A stretch of DNA of 64,000 nucleotides. Origin: Micromonospora sp. WMMD961. Lineage in GTDB: Bacteria; Actinomycetota; Actinomycetes; Mycobacteriales; Micromonosporaceae. A program made the translations under genes and the position numbers. Below are positions 8,082 through 16,424 of the stretch, piece after piece. Position 1 is the stretch's first letter; each line of letters starts with the position of its first letter. The notes beneath the pieces are model-generated. The model searched no databases and was not told where the DNA came from. It was given only the letters and a program-made list of their open reading frames with translations. Where the stretch lies: contig NZ_JARUBJ010000002.1 of the NCBI RefSeq assembly GCF_029626145.1, positions 3,383,501-3,447,500 on the forward strand, read 5' to 3'.

Positions 8082-8819
8082 ATGTCCAAGACCGTTGCGA
8101 TCTTCGGCGCGGGAACCGGCCTCGGCCTCTCGGTGGCTCGACGGTTCGGCCGCGAGGGCTACCGGGTGGCCCTCGTCGGCCGCCGGCCGGACGCCCTCGA
8201 CCGGCTCGTCGCCGAGCTGACGACCGATGGCATCGAGGCGGCCGCGTTCCCGGCCGACCTGACGCGGACCGCCGAGGTGCCCGCACTGCTCGCCGCGATC
8301 ACCGCGCGATACGGCGGCATCGACGTCGTCGAATACGCGCCGATCACCACCGCGCCGTTCATCCCGGCGGCGGAGCTGACGCCGGAGGTCGCACAGGGGT
8401 TCGTGAAGCTGTACCTGCTCACCCCGCTGGAGATCGTGCGTCAGGTCCTGCCCGCAATGATCGAACGCGGCGACGGCGGCATCCTCATCACGCAGGGTGC
8501 CACGGCGGTCAACCCGGCACCCTTCATGAGCGGCGTCGGACCGGCGATGGCGGCGGCCCGCAACTACCTGCACAGCCTGCACGGCGAGGTCGCCGGCAAG
8601 GGTGTCTACGTCGGCACCTTGATGGTCAACGCCATGATCCTGGGCAGCGCCGGACACCGGGCGATGACCGCCGGCGAGCTGGGTGTCCACATGCCCCAGG
8701 GCATCGAGATCCCCACTGTCGACCCGGTCGACCTCGCCGACCTGTTGTGGAAGCTGCTCGTTACCCGCGACCGCGTCGAGGTGGTGCACCCCGACGTCGA
8801 CCACGGCAGCGCCGTCTGA
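8082..8819 (+). CDS. short-chain dehydrogenase/reductase
   Basis: 245 residues with an N-terminal Rossmann fold: IFGAGTGLGLSVARRFGREG is the glycine-rich NAD(P) loop, followed by ALVGRRPDALDRLVAEL, whose basic residues suggest NADP preference. The usual NNAG motif is replaced by VEYAPITTAPF, and the Tyr-x-x-x-Lys pair is not evident (MAAARNYLHSLHGE stands where it would be), so this is an atypical and perhaps non-classical SDR. It is divergent from, and probably controlled by, the TetR at 7379-7975. A strong bidirectional hairpin follows the stop codon. Confidence 0.88.
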   Translation: MSKTVAIFGAGTGLGLSVARRFGREGYRVALVGRRPDALDRLVAELTTDGIEAAAFPADLTRTAEVPALLAAITARYGGIDVVEYAPITTAPFIPAAELTPEVAQGFVKLYLLTPLEIVRQVLPAMIERGDGGILITQGATAVNPAPFMSGVGPAMAAARNYLHSLHGEVAGKGVYVGTLMVNAMILGSAGHRAMTAGELGVHMPQGIEIPTVDPVDLADLLWKLLVTRDRVEVVHPDVDHGSAV

Positions 8820-8830
8820 GCGCGCCGAGC

Positions 8831-8864
8831 GGGCGCTGAGCGGCGGCGACACCGCTCAGCGCCC
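8831..8864. terminator. bidirectional hairpin terminator
   Basis: A perfect 13-bp stem (GGGCGCTGAGCGG / CCGCTCAGCGCCC) with an 8-nt loop lies between the convergent SDR and MalG-type permease genes. There is no U tract, as is common in high-GC actinomycetes; the position fits termination of both transcripts. Confidence 0.75.
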
Positions 8865-8876
8865 GACGGGAATCCC

Positions 8877-9746
8877 TCATCCCTTCTCCGCGCCGCTGGT
8901 CAGACCCTCGGTGAGCAGCCGCTCGCTGGCGAAGAAGAGGATCACGATGGGCAGGGTGAGCACGACCGAGCCGGCCATCAGCACCGTCTTGGGGACCTCC
9001 ACCCCGTCGGCGAGCAGTGACAACCCCAGCGACACCGTCCACCGGTTGGGTTTGTCGACCAGGAACAGCAGGGCGAAGAGGAACTCGTTCCAGGCGATCA
9101 TGAAGTCGTAGAGCGCGACCGCCATGACCGATGGCATGGCGAGGGGCAGGCTGACCCGGCGGATGATGCCGAGCCGACCGGCGCCGTCGATGGCGGCGGA
9201 CTCCTCCAGACTGACCGGGATGGTTTCGAAGTAGTTCCTCAACATGTAGACCGAGACCGGCAACGTCTGCGAGATGTAGACCAGCACCAGACCGAACAGC
9301 GAGCCGCGCAGGTTGGCAAGGCTGAACGCCACGAACAGCGGGATCGCGATGACGATCGACGGGAACAGGTAGACCGCCAGGAACAGGAAGTCCACCTGCC
9401 GCCGGCCGAAGAACCGCAGCCGGGCCACCGCGTACGCGCCGGGGATCGCGATCAGCAGGGTGAGCACTGTCGCCGCGACCGCGACGAGGCCGCTGTTGCG
9501 GATGAAGGTGAGGAAGCCCTGGCCGCCGTCGTCGGTGGCCTTGAGGACCTCGGCGTACGTGGCCACCGTCAGTTCGCCGAAGCCGACCACCAGCGCGCCG
9601 GGGTCGAGCAGCAGCCGCTCGATGGGACGCACCGAGAGCACCAGCATGTAGTAGAAGGGGAAGACGGTGACCACCAGGAACGCGGCGATCACCAGGCGGC
9701 GCAGCCAGCGCAGGCTCACCGTCTCGATGACGTCCCGGTCCATCAC
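8877..9746 (-). CDS. carbohydrate ABC transporter permease, MalG type
   Basis: 289 residues with six predicted membrane segments and the binding-protein-dependent permease EAA loop, seen as EESAAIDGAGRLGIIRRVSLP (split in two parts here: EESAAIDGAG and RLGIIRRVSLPLAMP). It forms the inner-membrane channel together with the MalF-type partner upstream. Its start overlaps the stop of that gene by 4 nt, so the two are translated together. No ATPase is encoded nearby; in actinomycetes such importers usually share the general ATPase MsiK, which would explain the gap. The sugar is unknown. Confidence 0.93.
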   Translation of the reverse strand: MMDRDVIETVSLRWLRRLVIAAFLVVTVFPFYYMLVLSVRPIERLLLDPGALVVGFGELTVATYAEVLKATDDGGQGFLTFIRNSGLVAVAATVLTLLIAIPGAYAVARLRFFGRRQVDFLFLAVYLFPSIVIAIPLFVAFSLANLRGSLFGLVLVYISQTLPVSVYMLRNYFETIPVSLEESAAIDGAGRLGIIRRVSLPLAMPSVMAVALYDFMIAWNEFLFALLFLVDKPNRWTVSLGLSLLADGVEVPKTVLMAGSVVLTLPIVILFFASERLLTEGLTSGAEKG

Positions 9747-10696
9747 TTCACCCTCCGTCCGAAGAAGCGCAGGTAGATCAGCACGAACACGATGAGCACC
9801 ACGGCCAGCACGACCGCCTGCGCCGCCGCGGCCCCGATGTCGGTACGGGCGGTGAGGAACTCGTACACCCGTACGCTGACCACCTCGGTGCCCGCCGCGC
9901 CGCCGGTGAGCAGGTAGACGTCGTCGAACTTGTTGAACGTCATGATGAAGCGCAGCACGCCCAGCAGGGCCATCACCGGCAGTAGTTGGGGCAGCAGGAT
10001 GTGCCGGAAGCGTTGGGTGGGGGTGGCCCCGTCGACGCGGGCGGCCTCCTCCAACTCACCGGGAACGGCCTGGAGTCGGGCCAGCAGGAACAGGAAGGCG
10101 AACGGGAAGTACCGCCACGCCTCGAACACGATCACGGTGATCAGCGCGGTCGACTCCTGGGTGAGGAACGGCACCGGGGTGTCCCAGCCGAGCAGGCGTT
10201 GACCCCACGCGTTGACGATGCCGAGCTGTGGGTCGAGCATCACCTGCCAGAGGAACGTCACCGCGACCACCGGTGCCACGTACGGCAGCAGCATGGACGC
10301 CCGGACCAGGGTGCGGCCCCGGAACGGCCGACGGACCACCAGCGCGGCGACCAGGCCGAGCACTATCGACCCGACGGTGCCGCCGATGCTGTAGATCACC
10401 GTGACCCACAGCGTCTCGGCGAAGCCGGGGGTGTGCAGCACCCGGTCGATGTTGTCCATGGTGAACTCGCCGAACAGGCCGGTCTTGCGCAGCGTGGCGA
10501 GCCGGACCCGCTGGAAGGCGAGCACCACGGTCCACACGATCGGGATGCCGATGACCGCGATGGTGACGAGCAGGGTTGGTGCGACCAGCGCGAGTCCGGC
10601 CCGGGCTTCGCGGCGGCGCAGGGTCAGCGGTCGGCGGCCCCGCGCCGGCCGCTCCCGGGTGGGGGAGCGGCCGGGGCCGGGCGCGGTGGTGGTCAA
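9743..10696 (-). CDS. carbohydrate ABC transporter permease, MalF type
   Basis: 317 residues. After a basic cytoplasmic N-terminus (about 30 residues) come six transmembrane helices and the EAA motif EEAARVDGATPTQRFRHILL, the contact site for the ATPase. It pairs with the MalG-type permease, with 4-nt overlaps at both junctions (10693-10696 and 9743-9746). The order binding protein-MalF-MalG is the usual CUT1 sugar importer layout. Confidence 0.93.
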   Translation of the reverse strand: MTTTAPGPGRSPTRERPARGRRPLTLRRREARAGLALVAPTLLVTIAVIGIPIVWTVVLAFQRVRLATLRKTGLFGEFTMDNIDRVLHTPGFAETLWVTVIYSIGGTVGSIVLGLVAALVVRRPFRGRTLVRASMLLPYVAPVVAVTFLWQVMLDPQLGIVNAWGQRLLGWDTPVPFLTQESTALITVIVFEAWRYFPFAFLFLLARLQAVPGELEEAARVDGATPTQRFRHILLPQLLPVMALLGVLRFIMTFNKFDDVYLLTGGAAGTEVVSVRVYEFLTARTDIGAAAAQAVVLAVVLIVFVLIYLRFFGRRVK

Positions 10697-12087
10697 TTGA
10701 CCCCCGCCTTGATCGCTTCGACGTCCTTCTTGGCGCGGTTGGCGGCGGCCGTCGCGTCGGACTCGCCGGAGACGAGGTCGCCCAGCACCTTGGGCACCGG
10801 TAGCTCACCGAGCATGGCGCCGACCAGTCTGCCCTGCCCCTGGGTGAGCCCCCACCGCCCGAAGGTGTCCGGGCTGCGGCGCAGGGTGGCCAACACCTCG
10901 TCGCCGTACACGTCGGCGAGGGGCTTCTTCGCGTCCACGCCGGCCTGGCTGGCGTTCCAGGCGGTCAGGAACGCCTCCGGCTCGGCCGGGGTGCCCTTGC
11001 GGACCGGGAAGCGACCCTCGGGGGACATGCCGAACCAGCGCGGGTAGCCGTCTCCGAGCATGTACTCCACGAAGGACTTCGCCGGGTCGGCCACCGCGCC
11101 GTCCACCACGGCCCAGGAGCTGATCTCGCCGTACTGGGCCGGCTCGGCGCCGTTCGGGCCCTTGATCGCGGTGACGAACCCGCTGTTCTTCGCGAGGAAA
11201 CCCGGGTCGGCCTGGCACTGCGGGCAGGTCGGCTTGGCGTCGTCGCGCAACCCGGCCAGCTCGTCGAGGATGAACGGTGACCAGATCACCATGGCCGCCT
11301 TGCCGGCGAAGTAGGTGGCCCGGGTGGTGTCCACGTCCTGTGCGCCCTTTACCGAGCTGGTGCGGATCAGGTCGCCGTAGAAGCGGAACGCCTCGACGCA
11401 CTGGGGTGAGTCCAGGGTGACCTCTCCGGAGTCGTCGGTGAGCTGGCAGCCGTTGGCCAGCGCCAGGTGCTCGAAGGTCTGCTGGGTGAACACGTCGCTG
11501 GGGGCGGTCGCCGCGGTGATCCCGGCGACACCACCGGTGTTCAGCGCCGCCGCTGCCGCGGTGATCCGCTCGTACGTGTCGGGGGCGGGCAGGTTGGCGG
11601 CGGCGAACAGGTCCTTGCGGTAGACGAGCAGCTGCCCCCATCCGTCGCTGGGCACGGAGAGCTGTGTGCCGTCGTCGGAGGTGAGCTCCAGCGCTCGCGG
11701 TGAGAACGTCTGCCTGCCCAGCCTGTCGACGACCTCGGCGTTCGCCGAGGTGTGCAGCAGCTCGTTGCCGGCGAGCGTCCGGATGCCGGCGAGGGAGACC
11801 GACCCGACCACGTCGGGCAGGTCGCCGGCGGCGGCGTTTGCGGCGATCAGGGAGGGGAACTGGTCCTCGTTGACGGTCACGAGGTCGACCTGGATGCCGG
11901 TCTTCGCGGTGAAGTCCGCGATGATCGCCTTGGTGGCGGTCACCCGGTCGGCGACGTCCTCCAGGCTCCAGACGGTGATCTTCTTGCTGTTGCTGTCCGA
12001 CTTGTCGTCGCCGCAGGCCAGCAGGGTGGACGTGGTCAGTGCCAGGATCACTGTGGTGGCGAGTATCCGCCTCGGAGGTGCTGACAT
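10693..12087 (-). CDS. extracellular sugar-binding lipoprotein (ABC importer)
   Basis: 464 residues. The signal peptide ends in the lipobox TLLAC with the lipidated Cys at residue 25, followed by a CGDDKSDSNSKKITVWSLED start of a type 1 solute-binding protein. Periplasmic-binding features include AIIADFTAKTGIQVDLVTV, PDVVGSVSL and a late YMLGDGYPRWFGMSPEGRFP. It should deliver an oligosaccharide to the two permeases. The ATG at 12087 was chosen over 12114 because of the GAGAGGAG ribosome site and the immediate signal sequence. It is the first gene of the leftward operon, divergent from catabolic genes likely to act on the imported sugar. Confidence 0.92.
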   Translation of the reverse strand: MSAPPRRILATTVILALTTSTLLACGDDKSDSNSKKITVWSLEDVADRVTATKAIIADFTAKTGIQVDLVTVNEDQFPSLIAANAAAGDLPDVVGSVSLAGIRTLAGNELLHTSANAEVVDRLGRQTFSPRALELTSDDGTQLSVPSDGWGQLLVYRKDLFAAANLPAPDTYERITAAAAALNTGGVAGITAATAPSDVFTQQTFEHLALANGCQLTDDSGEVTLDSPQCVEAFRFYGDLIRTSSVKGAQDVDTTRATYFAGKAAMVIWSPFILDELAGLRDDAKPTCPQCQADPGFLAKNSGFVTAIKGPNGAEPAQYGEISSWAVVDGAVADPAKSFVEYMLGDGYPRWFGMSPEGRFPVRKGTPAEPEAFLTAWNASQAGVDAKKPLADVYGDEVLATLRRSPDTFGRWGLTQGQGRLVGAMLGELPVPKVLGDLVSGESDATAAANRAKKDVEAIKAGVN

Positions 12088-12133
12088 CAGTGGCACTCCT
12101 CTCGAAGGGTACATGACGGATTCAACGCCTTCG

Positions 12134-12143
12134 ATTGATCAAT
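12134..12143. promoter_or_regulatory. palindrome in divergent sugar-locus promoter region
   Basis: ATTGATCAAT is a perfect 10-bp palindrome in the 116-nt gap between the binding-protein gene and the dehydrogenase gene. This gap is the only AT-rich stretch nearby and must hold both promoters. It is a candidate operator for coordinated control; no regulator gene is adjacent, so the factor is unknown. Confidence 0.35.
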
Positions 12144-12203
12144 AGCAAGACATATGGCGATTTTGTGTCTATCCTGGAGCCCAGTGCTACCGGGATGTGA
12201 CTC

Positions 12204-13241
12204 ATGGTCAATTGGGTTGTCTCTCTCGCCGGGCCTCGACGGATCAGCCTCGAGCCCCACCCCCCGGATCCGCTCGGCCCCGGCCAGGTTCGCGTCCGCA
12301 CCTGCTACTCGGGCATCTCCGCCGGCACCGAGCTGACCCTCTACCGGGGCAGCAACCCCCGGCTCAGCAAGGCCTGGGACGACACCGCCCGGATGTTCGT
12401 CCCCCGACAGGCGCCGGTGCCCTACCCGTTGATCGGCTTCGGCTACGAAGAAGTCGGCGAGATCGTCGAGGTGGCGCCGGAGGTCGCCGACCGGCACCCG
12501 GGGCAGTTGGTCTGGGGCATCTGGGGGCATCGGGCCGAGGCGGTGCTCGCCGCCGGGTCGGTCCGTCCGCTCCCCGCCGGGTTGGACCCGCTCGCCGCGG
12601 TCTTCGCCCGCCCCGGCGCCATCGCCCTGACCGCCGTGCTCGCCGGCGACCTGCACCTCGGCGACTGGGTCGGTGTCTTCGGGCAGGGCGTCATCGGGCT
12701 GCTCACCACCCGACTCGCGGTGCTCTCCGGGGCCCGGGTGGTGGCCGTCGACCCGGTGCCGGCCCGGCTGGAACACGCTGCCCGGTACGGCGCGGCATCC
12801 ACAGTGGACGCGCGGACCGAATCCGCCGCTGCCGCGCTGCGCCGCGCCACCGACGGCCGGGGCGCGGACGTCTGCCTGGAGTTGTCCGGGGCGTACCCGG
12901 CGCTGCACGAGGCCATCCGCTCCACCGCACACGCCGGCCGGGTCGTCGCCGCCGGGTTCTACCAGGGCCAGGCCGACGCGCTCGGCCTCGGCGAGGAGTT
13001 CCACCACAACCGCATCCAGCTGGTGGCCGCCCAGGTGTCCGGGCCCACCCCCGCGCCGAGCATGGCCGGGCGGTGGACCGGAGACCGGGTCGCGCAGACC
13101 TTCATGGACCCGGTGGCCGACCGCAGCGTCGATCCGATGCCGCTGGTCAGCCACATCGTCGACGCCAGCGCCGTCGCCGACGCCCTCGCGCTGCTCGACC
13201 GCGGCGCCGGTGACGTCCTCCAAGTCGTGCTGAGGTTCTGA
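12204..13241 (+). CDS. medium-chain (zinc-type) dehydrogenase
   Basis: 345 residues of the MDR superfamily: an N-terminal GroES-like domain with CYSGISAGTELTLYRG, then a Rossmann domain with VGVFGQGVIGLLTTRLAVLSG and VVAVDPVPARLEHAARYGA. The SGISAGTE variant, also seen in bacteriochlorophyllide-dehydrogenase-like MDRs, lacks the full set of zinc ligands, so zinc dependence is doubtful. In this locus it probably oxidises a sugar or polyol derived from the imported glycoside. Its stop overlaps the next start by one base (TGATG), so it heads a three-gene operon. Confidence 0.88.
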   Translation: MVNWVVSLAGPRRISLEPHPPDPLGPGQVRVRTCYSGISAGTELTLYRGSNPRLSKAWDDTARMFVPRQAPVPYPLIGFGYEEVGEIVEVAPEVADRHPGQLVWGIWGHRAEAVLAAGSVRPLPAGLDPLAAVFARPGAIALTAVLAGDLHLGDWVGVFGQGVIGLLTTRLAVLSGARVVAVDPVPARLEHAARYGAASTVDARTESAAAALRRATDGRGADVCLELSGAYPALHEAIRSTAHAGRVVAAGFYQGQADALGLGEEFHHNRIQLVAAQVSGPTPAPSMAGRWTGDRVAQTFMDPVADRSVDPMPLVSHIVDASAVADALALLDRGAGDVLQVVLRF

Positions 13242-14062
13242 TGACCACCATCGCGCTGGCCTGCCAGGAACAACTCCTGCCGGGCACCAACCTGATCCAG
13301 AAGTACGCCCTCGCGACCGCCCTCGGCTACCAGGGCATCGAACTACGCGGACGCGGCGACCTGGCGTTCGCCCACCGGCTGCCGGAGCTGCGCCGGGCCC
13401 GCGCCGCCGGGGTGGTGCTGCCCACCGTCTGCGTCGAGATGGACCACTTCATCGGCGACTTCGACACCGACCGGTCCGCCGACGCCGTCCGCAACCTGCG
13501 CTCCCAGCTCTCGGTGATCGCCGAGCTGGGCGGCGTCGGGGTGATGACCCCGGCCGCCTGGGGGATGTTCTCCCGGCGGCTTCCGCCGTTCGAGCCACCC
13601 CGACCGCCGGCCGGCGACCGGCAGGTCCTCCTCGACGCCCTGGGCGGCCTGGGCGAACACGCCCGGGCCGAGGGGGTCACCCTCTTCCTGGAACCCCTCA
13701 ACCGGTACGAGGACCACATGGTCAACCGCCTCGACGAGGCGGTGGCGCTGTGCGCCGCACTCGCACTGCCGTCGGTCCGGGTGGTCGCCGACACCTTCCA
13801 CATGAACATCGAGGAGGACGACGTGCACCGCGCGCTTCGCGCCGCCGCGCCCTACCTCGGGCACGTACAGGTCAGCGACTCCAACCGCTACCAGCCCGGC
13901 GCGGGGCACCTGGACTGGCCGGCGCTGGTGCGTACCCTGCTGGAACTGGACTACCGGGGTTGGCTCGCCCTGGAGTGCCGGCTGCGCGGGGACCCGGTCC
14001 GGGCCCTGCAGGAGGCCGCGACGGTGCTGCGGCACGCGTTGCCCCGGCGGGCCGCCGCGTGA
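13241..14062 (+). CDS. sugar phosphate isomerase/epimerase-like TIM barrel
   Basis: 273 residues of the AP-endonuclease-2 / xylose-isomerase-like TIM-barrel family. Likely metal ligands are visible in order: the Glu of LFLEPLNRYEDH, the Asp and His of VVADTFHMNIEED, the His of GHVQVSDSNRYQPG and the Glu of ALECRLRG. Relatives include hydroxypyruvate isomerases, tagatose 3-epimerases and inositol-pathway enzymes. It sits between a dehydrogenase and a glycosidase and overlaps both (1 nt and 4 nt), so a role in catabolism of the imported sugar is likely; the exact substrate is unknown. Confidence 0.88.
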   Translation: MTTIALACQEQLLPGTNLIQKYALATALGYQGIELRGRGDLAFAHRLPELRRARAAGVVLPTVCVEMDHFIGDFDTDRSADAVRNLRSQLSVIAELGGVGVMTPAAWGMFSRRLPPFEPPRPPAGDRQVLLDALGGLGEHARAEGVTLFLEPLNRYEDHMVNRLDEAVALCAALALPSVRVVADTFHMNIEEDDVHRALRAAAPYLGHVQVSDSNRYQPGAGHLDWPALVRTLLELDYRGWLALECRLRGDPVRALQEAATVLRHALPRRAAA

Positions 14063-15427
14063 CCGCCGACGCCGGGGCGACACGGGTCGGCGGGACCGCC
14101 GCCGTGACCCGCACGGGTGGCCCGACCGACCTGGCCGGGTTGCGCCGGCTGGCGGTCGACACGCTCGACGCCAACTGGGAACACGACCACACCGTGCCGT
14201 CGCGCACGCTCTACCCGCACCAGTGGAGTTGGGACTCCGCGTTCATCGCGATCGGGCTCGCCCAGGTCCGCCCCGAACGAGCCTGGCGCGAGTTGACGAG
14301 CCTGTTCCGGGCCCAGTGGGCCGACGGGCGGGTGCCGCACATCGTGTTCAACCCGGCGCTGCGGGTCGGCGCGTACTTCCCCGGGCCGGAGATGTGGGCG
14401 CACCGACAACGCCGAGGGCACCCCCACGGTGGACACGTCCGGCCTGGTCCAGCCACCGGTGCACGCGCTCGCGGCGTGGCTGGCGTACCGGCGGGCACCC
14501 GAGTCGTCCGGCCTGGACGCGCTGCGCCGGCTCTACCCCGCGCTGGTCGCCCAACAGCACTACCTGGCCGACCGGCGGGACGTGGCCGGCGACGGGCTGG
14601 TCTGCATCGTGCACCCGTGGGAGTCCGGGTTGGACAACAGCCCCGCCTGGGACGAGCCGATGGCAGCGGTCGGAGCCGAGGCGGCGGTGATGCGCGCGTA
14701 CCGTCGGCACGACACCGCGCACGCCGACGCCGCGCACCGCCCCACGGACCTGGACTACGCGCGCTACCTGGCGATCGTCGCCGCCTACCGCGAGCACGGC
14801 TACGCCGACCGGGATCTCGCCGACGACCACCCGTTCCTGGTCGAGTGTCCGCTGTTCAACGCGGCCTTCGGGTCCGCCGAGCACGCGCTCGCCGAGATCG
14901 CCGCGCTGCTGGGTCACGACCCCGGGCCGCACCGGGCCCGCGCGGCCCGCGTCACCGAAGCGTTGGTACGACGGCTCTTCGACCCGGTCACCGGCACGTT
15001 CCAACCCCGCGACCTGCGCACCGGTCGGCTGATCAGCGCCCGTACCGTGCTCGGGTTGACCCCGCTGCTGCTGCCCGACCTGCCGACCCGACAGGTCGAC
15101 GCGCTCGTGGTCGAGGCCCGGTCGGCGCGCTTCGGGGTGGCCCGGCACATGGAGCGGCCGCTGCCCACCTACGACCGCACCGCGCCCGACTTCGAGCCAC
15201 TGCGCTACTGGCGCGGGCCGAGCTGGCTGAACATCGGTTGGCTGGTCCGGCGCGGACTGCTCACCCACGGGCACCCGGACCTGGCCGCCGGGCTGCGCCA
15301 CTCGATGATCGGCGTGGTCGCCGGGGCCGGCTGTCACGAGTACTTCCATCCGGACACCGGCGCGGGCCTGGGCTCACCGGCGTTCAGCTGGACCGCCGCG
15401 CTGCTGCTCGACCTGCTGACCGACTGA
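14059..15427 (+). pseudogene. MGH1-like glycoside hydrolase, single-base frameshift
   Basis: The GTG at 14059 overlaps the previous TGA (GTGA). The first part reads DLAGLRRLAVDTLDANWEHD, YPHQWSWDSAFIAIGL, VPHIVFNPAL and YFPGPEMW, the catalytic-domain start of (alpha/alpha)6-barrel MGH1/GH63-type hydrolases. At 14396-14398 the frame breaks. Removing one G of TGGGCGC gives FPGPEMWRTDNAEGTPTV and joins smoothly to TSGLVQPPVHALAAWLAYRR in the next frame, which continues through WESGLDNSPAWDEP to LSWTAALLLDLL-like sequence. The repaired gene would be 455 codons. The break is either a real mutation or a sequencing error in a G run. The expected role is hydrolysis of the imported oligosaccharide. 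Confidence 0.85.
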
Positions 15428-15482
15428 GTCAGCTCCGGCCGCCGGTGGTAGCGTGCCCGGTCCGCCGGCCGGAAGGAACATC

Positions 15483-15881
15483 GTGCGCGAGATCGACAAG
15501 GTGGCCTGGATCCTCATCGAGGAGGGACGGGTGCTGAGTACGCGGTCGGAGGGCAAGGACGTCTGGTACCTGCCCGGTGGCAAGCGCGAGCCGGGCGAGA
15601 CCGACCTGGAGACCCTGCGCCGGGAGGTCCACGAGGAGCTGAGCGTCGAGGTGGACGTGCGCGGCGCGGTGCCGCTGGGCACCTTCACCGCTGCGGCGCA
15701 CGGTCACGCGGCCGGCATCACCGTCCGGATGACCTGTTACCGGGCCGGATATCGGGGACAGTTGCAGCCGGCCAGCGAGATCGCCGAAATGGCCTGGCTG
15801 GGGTACGCCGACCGGCACCGCACCTCCGCGGTCGACCAGATCATCTTCGACCACCTGCTGTCCGAGGGCCTGCTGCGCTGA
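15483..15881 (+). CDS. Nudix hydrolase
   Basis: 132 residues. The Nudix box is intact: GKREPGETDLETLRREVHEE followed by LSVEVDV (consensus G-x5-E-x7-R-E-x2-E-E-x-G-U with the last Gly replaced by Ser). It should hydrolyse a nucleoside-diphosphate-linked substrate with Mg or Mn; the substrate is unknown. The GTG at 15483 is set by the GGAAGGA site at 15471-15477. It lies 55 nt after the glycosidase stop and is probably a separate unit. Confidence 0.88.
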   Translation: MREIDKVAWILIEEGRVLSTRSEGKDVWYLPGGKREPGETDLETLRREVHEELSVEVDVRGAVPLGTFTAAAHGHAAGITVRMTCYRAGYRGQLQPASEIAEMAWLGYADRHRTSAVDQIIFDHLLSEGLLR

Positions 15882-15922
15882 CGCTGCCGTTTGTCGACGT
15901 CGGCCGGGGGTAACCGCCCGGC

Positions 15923-16336
15923 GTGACCGACGGCGACGGCTTCCCGTACTTCATCGACGCGGTGTCCCGGCGGTCCGGCCTGCCGACCGCGCAGGCCGCC
16001 GCGCTCGCCCGCGCCGTCCTCCAGACAATGGCCGAACGGGTGACCGGTGGCGCGCCCGACGACCTCGTGGGACACCTTCCGAACAACGTGGGCGGTTATC
16101 TGACCGGCCCGGCCCCGGTCGACGGTGGTGCCGGTGCCGCACCACCGCCGTCGGACGCCGGTCCGGCCGACTTCCTGCGCCGGGTGGAGCAGCGTGCCGG
16201 TGTCGATCCGGCCGCCGCCCGCGCCGGAACCGGAGCGGTCTTCGCGACGCTGCGGGAGGCGATGACGGTACGGGAGTTCCGCGAGATGGTGGCGCGACTG
16301 CCGCGCGACGACGGCGGCCGACCAGGTCCTTTGTGA
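15923..16336 (+). CDS. DUF2267 domain protein
   Basis: 137 residues with a GTG start. Two related helical halves are visible: FIDAVSRRSGLPTAQAAALA with AVLQTMAERVTGGAPDDLVG, then FLRRVEQRAGVDPAAARAGT with AVFATLREAMTVREFREMVA and RLPRDD. This duplicated pattern is that of DUF2267 proteins, small soluble helical proteins frequent in actinomycetes and cyanobacteria and often linked to stress genes. No biochemical role is established. Confidence 0.85.
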   Translation: MTDGDGFPYFIDAVSRRSGLPTAQAAALARAVLQTMAERVTGGAPDDLVGHLPNNVGGYLTGPAPVDGGAGAAPPPSDAGPADFLRRVEQRAGVDPAAARAGTGAVFATLREAMTVREFREMVARLPRDDGGRPGPL

Positions 16337-16424
16337 TCCACTCGCGTGGGCTGTGCCGGTGCCGGACACCTCGATTAGCGTGAACCCGGACTGATCGGCA
16401 GCCGGTGCGTGGTACGAGTGCTCG

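Noticed and set aside
8877..12087. Missing ATPase as sign of a broken ABC transporter
   Set aside because: Actinomycete sugar importers commonly use a shared MsiK ATPase encoded elsewhere, so absence here is normal.
15880..15925. Terminator between the Nudix and DUF2267 genes (GCCGGG...CCCGGC)
   Set aside because: The stem is only six bases and overlaps the translation start region of the next gene; evidence too weak to annotate.
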